Shown here one piece after another: positions 44,054 to 48,106 of a DNA stretch of 48,106 nucleotides. Below the pieces are notes generated by a model. It was not told the DNA's origin, made no database searches, and was given only the letters and a program-made list of their open reading frames with translations. This DNA is from an uncultured Woeseiaceae bacterium (GTDB lineage: Bacteria > Pseudomonadota > Gammaproteobacteria > Steroidobacterales > Woeseiaceae), in NCBI GenBank assembly GCA_947258565.1, contig CAMYJB010000021.1:1-48106 (forward strand), written 5' to 3'. The translations under genes and the position numbers were made by a program. How positions within the stretch are numbered: position 1 is the stretch's first letter; the number at the start of each line of letters is the position of its first letter.

Positions 44054-46153
44054 CTACAGCAGGTAATCCGCCACGATTTCCATCAGGTGATCCGACCAGC
44101 GCACGGGGAATGGTTCGGTAAGTTCGGGAGACATGGCGAAGTCCGGCGTAAACACCTGCGCGAGCAGCGCATCGACATACGGCGCGTGCGACGTCGCGAT
44201 ATTCAACTCCTTATTGGTTCTAAAGCTGAGCTTGTCCCAGTTCGCCGAACCCAGGCAGGCCCAGCCATCGTAAACGGCCGCCTTGATATGCGACATGCCG
44301 GGATAGACGAATACCCGGATGCCGTGTTCGAGCATCGCGTTCGCAGCCAGCACGTTGCTCTTGTTGATCGGACCGTGATTGCCGACCAGCGGCAGGATGA
44401 CGCGCACATCCACGCCCCTGCGCCGGGCTTTCGCGAGTTCGTAGAGCATCGCGTCGTCGGTGAAATACGCATTCTGGATATAGATGTATTTCTTCGCATT
44501 GCGAATTGCCGCGCGCTGCGCACGAAATATTTCCGCGTCGCCCGGGCGCGTGTGCAGCACGCGAATCGGATAGCCGACGTTTTCGCTGTTGTTGTCCCTC
44601 GGCTGCAGCGTCGACAGCACAAGACCCGCATCGCCGAATGGACCCGCGTGCGCCCACGCGCGCTCGAATTCCTGTCGAAGGACATCGACCACCGGACCGT
44701 GCAGTTCCATCATCAGGTCGTGCCAGACGAAGCGGTACTCCCTGCCGATGTTCATACCACCGGCAAACGCAATCCGGTTATCCACGATGGTCGTCTTGAC
44801 GTGGTCCCCGGCGACAAGCCAGGGGTTCTTTGATTGGCGCACGCGAATCTTCGAGCCGGATTCGAGCGATTCACGAACGGACTGCGGCCCCGCATAGTCG
44901 GCGGGCATCGACTCGTCATCTGCACCCGTCGCGACGATGGTTCCGAGCCCGTCCAGGAGCATGCGGATATCCACCCCTTCGTCCGAACGACGTCTCAGGA
45001 GGTCGCGTATTTTCGCGGCAAAATCGTCGTTGTCGAAAATGTACGTGCGGATATCGACGGACTGCGTCGCCGTCGAGATGGCATCGATGTAGCGCACGAA
45101 GAATGCTTCGCCGTCGACCAGGTAATCGATCGTCCCGCGTGTCGCTTCATGGCCCGTGATACGGGTAAGCTTCTCTTCCCAGGCGTCGAGATCCATCCCG
45201 GGGCCATCGCTGAGCGGTGGAATCGGTTCCGCTTCGAGGGTCACCATCCAGCTCGGCGTCACCGTCTCGACGGCAGCGTCCTTCGCGACGAACAACAGGC
45301 GGTAGACGGAAGAGACCGGCCTGGACAGCAATCCGCCAAGATGGCTCTGGGCGACGTGCCCCGTTGATTGCGCGATCTGCGCAGCCTTGCTGGCTGCCGG
45401 GCCCTCGGGCGGCGGCGGAGCGTAGCGCACGAAGATGCCGATCGGGATATCCCGGTCGATGAAAATGAACGGCAGCGAATAGCTTCCGGTATCGCCGGTA
45501 CTGAAGACTATCCGCCGGTCGTCGATGCCCTCCCCGTCGAGGAAGCGGTCGAGCACCGGTTGCGCGCGTTTAATGAAGTCCATGAAGTCGATCGTCTCGG
45601 CCACGACATAGTTGTCGGGCTTGTCGATAATCAACCGGGCTTCAAAATTGTTGATGTCGTTGTTGAAGAGAAAATAATCCTCTTCGCCAAAGTGCATGAC
45701 GATCCCGGTCATGTCGGCCTTCGGCAAAACGGTCTCGAAGACTTCGTCGATGAAGCGATTCCAGTACTTGCTGCTCAGCAATCTTGGAACGATAGGGTCT
45801 TCGGGCAGCCTGTCCCAGCGTTTCGCGCGGTGGTACTCGAGCGGCAGGATGAAGGGCCCTGCGTAGTCCCCGTCCGGGCCCTGCCGCAGCGCCGTCAGGT
45901 CGACGCGGTTCGACCAGTTGCCCCCGGAATAAACCAGGCCGTCCTCACCCTCGTAAGCGACGAAAAATTGCTCGCTGCCGATGTACGCTTCTTTCGCGAC
46001 CAGCGGCTTCCTGACCGGCTCATCGGCAAAACGCCCGGGAAGGAGACGGAGATCTTCGTGGGTCGGCTCCTGCTCAGGCTGCTGCGATGTGCATCCCGCC
46101 GTAAGCAGAATCCACGACAGCAGGAGCCACGACTTACCTGACCTGAATACCAC
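44054..46153 (-). CDS. Phospholipase D-like / cardiolipin synthase-related lipoprotein
   Basis: Exported membrane-anchored protein with two HKD motifs. From GTG 46153 (preceded by GGGGG) it has 699 residues; a TTG at 46243 is the only longer option. The N-terminus has a lipobox ILLTAGC. The first HxKxxxxD motif begins at His451 (HVKTTIVDNRIAFAGGMNIG) and the second at His622 (HIKAAVYDGWACLGSANWD), as in cardiolipin synthases. Before them lies an unusual region of about 330 residues with FHDGEED-like acidic text and YSLPFIFIDRDIPIGIF, which I do not recognise. The catalytic half resembles phospholipid-transferring enzymes; the true substrate is unknown. Confidence 0.85.
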   Translation of the reverse strand: MVFRSGKSWLLLSWILLTAGCTSQQPEQEPTHEDLRLLPGRFADEPVRKPLVAKEAYIGSEQFFVAYEGEDGLVYSGGNWSNRVDLTALRQGPDGDYAGPFILPLEYHRAKRWDRLPEDPIVPRLLSSKYWNRFIDEVFETVLPKADMTGIVMHFGEEDYFLFNNDINNFEARLIIDKPDNYVVAETIDFMDFIKRAQPVLDRFLDGEGIDDRRIVFSTGDTGSYSLPFIFIDRDIPIGIFVRYAPPPPEGPAASKAAQIAQSTGHVAQSHLGGLLSRPVSSVYRLLFVAKDAAVETVTPSWMVTLEAEPIPPLSDGPGMDLDAWEEKLTRITGHEATRGTIDYLVDGEAFFVRYIDAISTATQSVDIRTYIFDNDDFAAKIRDLLRRRSDEGVDIRMLLDGLGTIVATGADDESMPADYAGPQSVRESLESGSKIRVRQSKNPWLVAGDHVKTTIVDNRIAFAGGMNIGREYRFVWHDLMMELHGPVVDVLRQEFERAWAHAGPFGDAGLVLSTLQPRDNNSENVGYPIRVLHTRPGDAEIFRAQRAAIRNAKKYIYIQNAYFTDDAMLYELAKARRRGVDVRVILPLVGNHGPINKSNVLAANAMLEHGIRVFVYPGMSHIKAAVYDGWACLGSANWDKLSFRTNKELNIATSHAPYVDALLAQVFTPDFAMSPELTEPFPVRWSDHLMEIVADYLL

Positions 46154-46261
46154 CAGTACCCCCAGTTTGCGGACACCGCTATGCTCACCCGATTCTCTCA
46201 GAAAATGGCAGCGGGAAGAGGATGAACAGGTCCGGGGGCGCAAGTAGTGGCAGGATTTTTA

Positions 46262-46271
46262 CGTATATACG
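46262..46271. promoter_or_regulatory. Palindrome between the PLD and YgbA genes
   Basis: CGTATATACG is a perfect 10-base dyad in the 189-base divergent gap. Such a short dyad is common by chance; it is listed because it is the only symmetric element there. I looked for an NsrR-type repeat, expected for ygbA in E. coli, and did not find a convincing one. Confidence 0.15.
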
Positions 46272-46342
46272 GCTGGCAAGGTGTTGTAGTTCAATCTTGC
46301 AAAGCGAAACGGTGGATGCTGTAAAGGGGGGTATAGCCAACA

Positions 46343-46717
46343 ATGAACCCGTTGAACAAGCGCCTCGACCGGGAACGGCGGACCATGGCCAAGATGGTCG
46401 AAATCTACTGTAACGCCCGCCACGAGCGCACTGACGCGGCACTGTGCGCGGATTGCCAGGACTTCCTGAACTATGCGGATCTCCGGTTGGAGAAATGCCC
46501 CTACGGACTCCATAAACCCACCTGCGCCAACTGCCCGATCCACTGTTACAAACCGGGCCAGCGAGCGCGTGCACGAATGATCATGCGCTATTCGGGCCCG
46601 CGGATGCTGTTCCGTCACCCCTACCTGGCACTCGCACACAAGCTGGACGGTTTTCGCAAGGTCGGACACCCTCGTGAACTGACCCGCGAGCAGCGCGCGC
46701 AATTGAGGGAACGCTAA
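46343..46717 (+). CDS. YgbA-type nitrous oxide-stimulated promoter family protein
   Basis: Small cytosolic protein of 124 residues, rich in cysteines: EIYCNARHERTDAALCADC, EKCPYGLHKPTCANCPIHCY and KPGQRARARMIMRYSGPRML are the family hallmarks. Relatives in enterobacteria are induced by nitric oxide through NsrR. The Cys pattern suggests a metal or iron-sulphur site. Function is not established. The start is ATG 46343; a methyltransferase gene follows. Confidence 0.85.
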   Translation: MNPLNKRLDRERRTMAKMVEIYCNARHERTDAALCADCQDFLNYADLRLEKCPYGLHKPTCANCPIHCYKPGQRARARMIMRYSGPRMLFRHPYLALAHKLDGFRKVGHPRELTREQRAQLRER

Positions 46718-46796
46718 GGCTACCCGCTCGATCGATGGCGCCCTTCGTCAGTACTGGCATAATCGACCGGTACTCAGTGAATACTGCAGGTCTGCA

Positions 46797-47411
46797 ATGT
46801 CTTTTTACGACGATCACGTGCTGCCGCACCTGATCGACCTCGCATGCTCGACGAAGCCGACGCGTAAACAACGTGAAAAGGTCGTGCACCTGGCCGAGGG
46901 CGACGTCCTGGAAATCGGTTTCGGCAGCGGCCTGAACCTGCCGTATTACGATACGGACAAAGTTCGCAAGATCTTCGGCCTCGAGCCCTCGTCGGGCATG
47001 CGGCGCAAGGCACGGCCCAATGTCGATGCGTCCCGACTGGATATCGAGTTCATCGACCAGCCCGGAGAGAACATTCCGCTCCGGTCGAACAGCGTCGATA
47101 CGGTGCTTATCACGTTCACCCTGTGCTCCATCGATGAAGCCGCAGCGGCACTCGAGGGCATGCGGCGCGTCCTGAAGCCCGGCGGGAAACTTCTGTACTG
47201 CGAACACGGCGCGGCGCCCGACGCAGGTGTACGCCGCTGGCAGCATCGACTGAACCCGACGTGGAAGCGCTTCTCGGGCGGCTGCAACATGAATCGGGAC
47301 ATTCCGGGTTTGATAGAAGGCAGTGGCTTCCGGATTACGACCGACGAGCGTATGTATATCCCCGGACTCCGGATCCTGTCTTACAACTACTGGGGCATCG
47401 CGAAGCCCTGA
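46797..47411 (+). CDS. Class I SAM-dependent methyltransferase
   Basis: Rossmann-fold methyltransferase of 204 residues. Motif I is DVLEIGFGSGLNLPYY, the acidic residue after strand 2 is in FGLEPSSGM, and the post-motif region VDTVLITFTLCSIDEA and MRRVLKPGGKLLYCEHG are typical of the phosphatidylethanolamine or ubiquinone-like methyltransferase group. The acceptor is not known. Its last 25 bases overlap the DUF1330 gene on the other strand. Confidence 0.85.
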   Translation: MSFYDDHVLPHLIDLACSTKPTRKQREKVVHLAEGDVLEIGFGSGLNLPYYDTDKVRKIFGLEPSSGMRRKARPNVDASRLDIEFIDQPGENIPLRSNSVDTVLITFTLCSIDEAAAALEGMRRVLKPGGKLLYCEHGAAPDAGVRRWQHRLNPTWKRFSGGCNMNRDIPGLIEGSGFRITTDERMYIPGLRILSYNYWGIAKP

Positions 47412-47809
47412 CCCTTCGCCACTTCTGTCGTGCGGATCAGACGGCTATCGAGCACTGCAGCCTGCCGGTGCTTCACTGCCTCGCGATACTGCGGATCGGT
47501 AACCATTTCGAGAAATGCCCCGGCGGTGGGATAGCGGGCGATGAAGATAAGGTCCCAGTGTTTCTGCGGCCCGATGAGCACGACTTCCGGCGCGCCTCGC
47601 CAGATGATCTCGCCGCCGACGCGGTGAAAGACGGGAGCACTCTCCCTCCCGTACGCGTCGTAAGCTTCCGCACCCGTCGCCTCTCGGCCGTCGTCATAGG
47701 CCGCCCTGTCGCGAAAGCGCAGCAGGTTCAGCATCATGATCGGCTCGTCGCGCGGCAGCGCCTTGAACGCCTCGAACTGGCCGCGCTCGGGATCGATGTA
47801 ATTGGTCAT
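47387..47809 (-). CDS. DUF1330 family protein
   Basis: Small ferredoxin-like-fold protein of 140 residues in the dimeric alpha-beta barrel superfamily. Visible family text: IMMLNLLRFRDRAAYDDG, YGRESAPVFHRVGGEIIW, WDLIFIARYPTAGAFLEMV and DPQYREAVKHRQAAVLDSRL. A strong ribosome binding site (GGAGGG) 5 bases upstream supports the start. Function unknown. Confidence 0.88.
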   Translation of the reverse strand: MTNYIDPERGQFEAFKALPRDEPIMMLNLLRFRDRAAYDDGREATGAEAYDAYGRESAPVFHRVGGEIIWRGAPEVVLIGPQKHWDLIFIARYPTAGAFLEMVTDPQYREAVKHRQAAVLDSRLIRTTEVAKGQGFAMPQ

Positions 47810-47917
47810 GCGTACCCTCCTTCAGTTCTTTACGTCCGCAATCAACTATCGCCGAATACAGCGTTAACGAGCGCCGTGTTAATGACGACTTTTTCGTTTA
47901 TGCTGTGGATGGTTCGG

Positions 47918-47993
47918 GGGCGATTAGCTCAGTTGGGAGAGCGCCGCATTCACATTGCGGAGGTCACTGGTTCGAGACCGGTATCGCCCACCA
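47918..47993 (+). tRNA. tRNA-Val (anticodon CAC)
   Basis: A 76-base cloverleaf: acceptor GGGCGAT pairs with ATCGCCC, the D-arm has AGCTCAGTTGGGAGAGC, the anticodon arm is CCGCA-TTCACAT-TGCGG with anticodon CAC (reads GTG), and the T-arm has GGTTCGAGACC. The CCA end is encoded. The acceptor and D-arm resemble gammaproteobacterial tRNA-Val(UAC). Confidence 0.95.
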
Positions 47994-48010
47994 TTTTCTC
48001 CGCGACGTAT

Positions 48011-48097
48011 TGGTGCCCGGGGCCGGACTCGAACCGGCACGTCCTTGCGGACAGCGGATTTTAAGTCCGCTGCGTCTACCAATTCCGCCACCCGGGC
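48011..48097 (-). tRNA. tRNA-Leu (anticodon UAA)
   Basis: An 87-base class II tRNA with a long variable arm. The acceptor GCCCGGG pairs with CCCGGGC, the D-arm has GGCGGAATTGGTAGACGC, and the anticodon loop CTTAAAA gives UAA (reads UUA). The variable arm is TGTCCGCAAGGACG and the T-arm GGTTCGAGTCC. CCA is encoded. It lies tail to tail with the tRNA-Val gene, 17 bases apart. Confidence 0.96.
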
Positions 48098-48106
48098 ACG
48101 CGATTG

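Noticed and set aside
46154..46342. NsrR operator for the YgbA-type gene
   Set aside because: No paired half-sites resembling the E. coli NsrR motif could be seen.
47918..48097. tRNA pair as a phage or island attachment site
   Set aside because: No integrase, duplicated tRNA end or foreign gene is seen up to the window edge.

Overview
The window is GC-rich, densely packed chromosomal DNA with mostly short intergenic gaps. It carries about 50 protein genes and two tRNA genes, and I see no rRNA, insertion sequence, integrase, phage module or CRISPR array. The gene content points to a free-living, aerobic Gammaproteobacterium. The evidence is a complete System I cytochrome c maturation operon (ccmABCDEFGHI), an NAD-type malic enzyme, DUF374 and DUF3108 proteins, a YgbA-type protein, and tRNA genes with an encoded CCA end. 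A marine lineage such as Woeseiales is a guess from general gene content only.

Layout. 1-4.0 kb: an RND efflux permease and its periplasmic adaptor (minus strand). 4.1-5.9 kb: a secreted protein with two haem-c motifs, closed by a clear terminator. 6.2-11.4 kb (plus strand): a Tat-exported flavoprotein related to spermidine dehydrogenase, an arylamine N-acetyltransferase, two tandem 81-residue membrane paralogues, a hemolysin III protein and a secreted CotH-like protein. 11.4-16.9 kb (minus): a ferritin-like protein, malic enzyme, a broken MocR-type regulator tail (plus strand) and a two-subunit molybdenum hydroxylase. 17.0-18.1 kb: a PrsW protease and a 60-residue unknown protein, both with CRP-like sequence at position -41.5 of a candidate promoter. 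18.1-22.9 kb (minus): a compact cluster of a cytochrome P450-like tail lacking the haem cysteine, a fatty acyl-AMP ligase fused to an acyl carrier domain, a KAS III enzyme and a secreted M20 peptidase that has lost a metal-binding His. A DUF374 acyltransferase and a DUF3108 protein run divergently from it.

24.5-28.8 kb (minus): an operon of PhoD phosphatase, YcaQ-type protein, pirin and lipoprotein. 28.8-33.8 kb: DUF2147, RidA, sterol desaturase, a PLP decarboxylase-like enzyme, CrcB and nitronate monooxygenase. The last two form the tail of the ccm operon, which runs from 40.5 kb down to 32.4 kb with genes overlapping or nearly touching. A 26-codon reading frame overlaps the TTG start of ccmA. 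40.8-47.8 kb: an ExeA-like ATPase with a C-terminal FHA domain, thymidine kinase, a small zinc-ribbon-like protein, a membrane protein, a phospholipase D lipoprotein, a YgbA protein, a methyltransferase and a DUF1330 protein. The window ends with tail-to-tail tRNA-Val(CAC) and tRNA-Leu(UAA).

The most interesting parts are the acyl-activation cluster with two altered catalytic sites (18.1-22.9 kb), the CRP-like sites around prsW, the tandem small membrane proteins, the FHA-ATPase and the overlapping mini-frame before ccmA. I see no obvious defence or mobile system.
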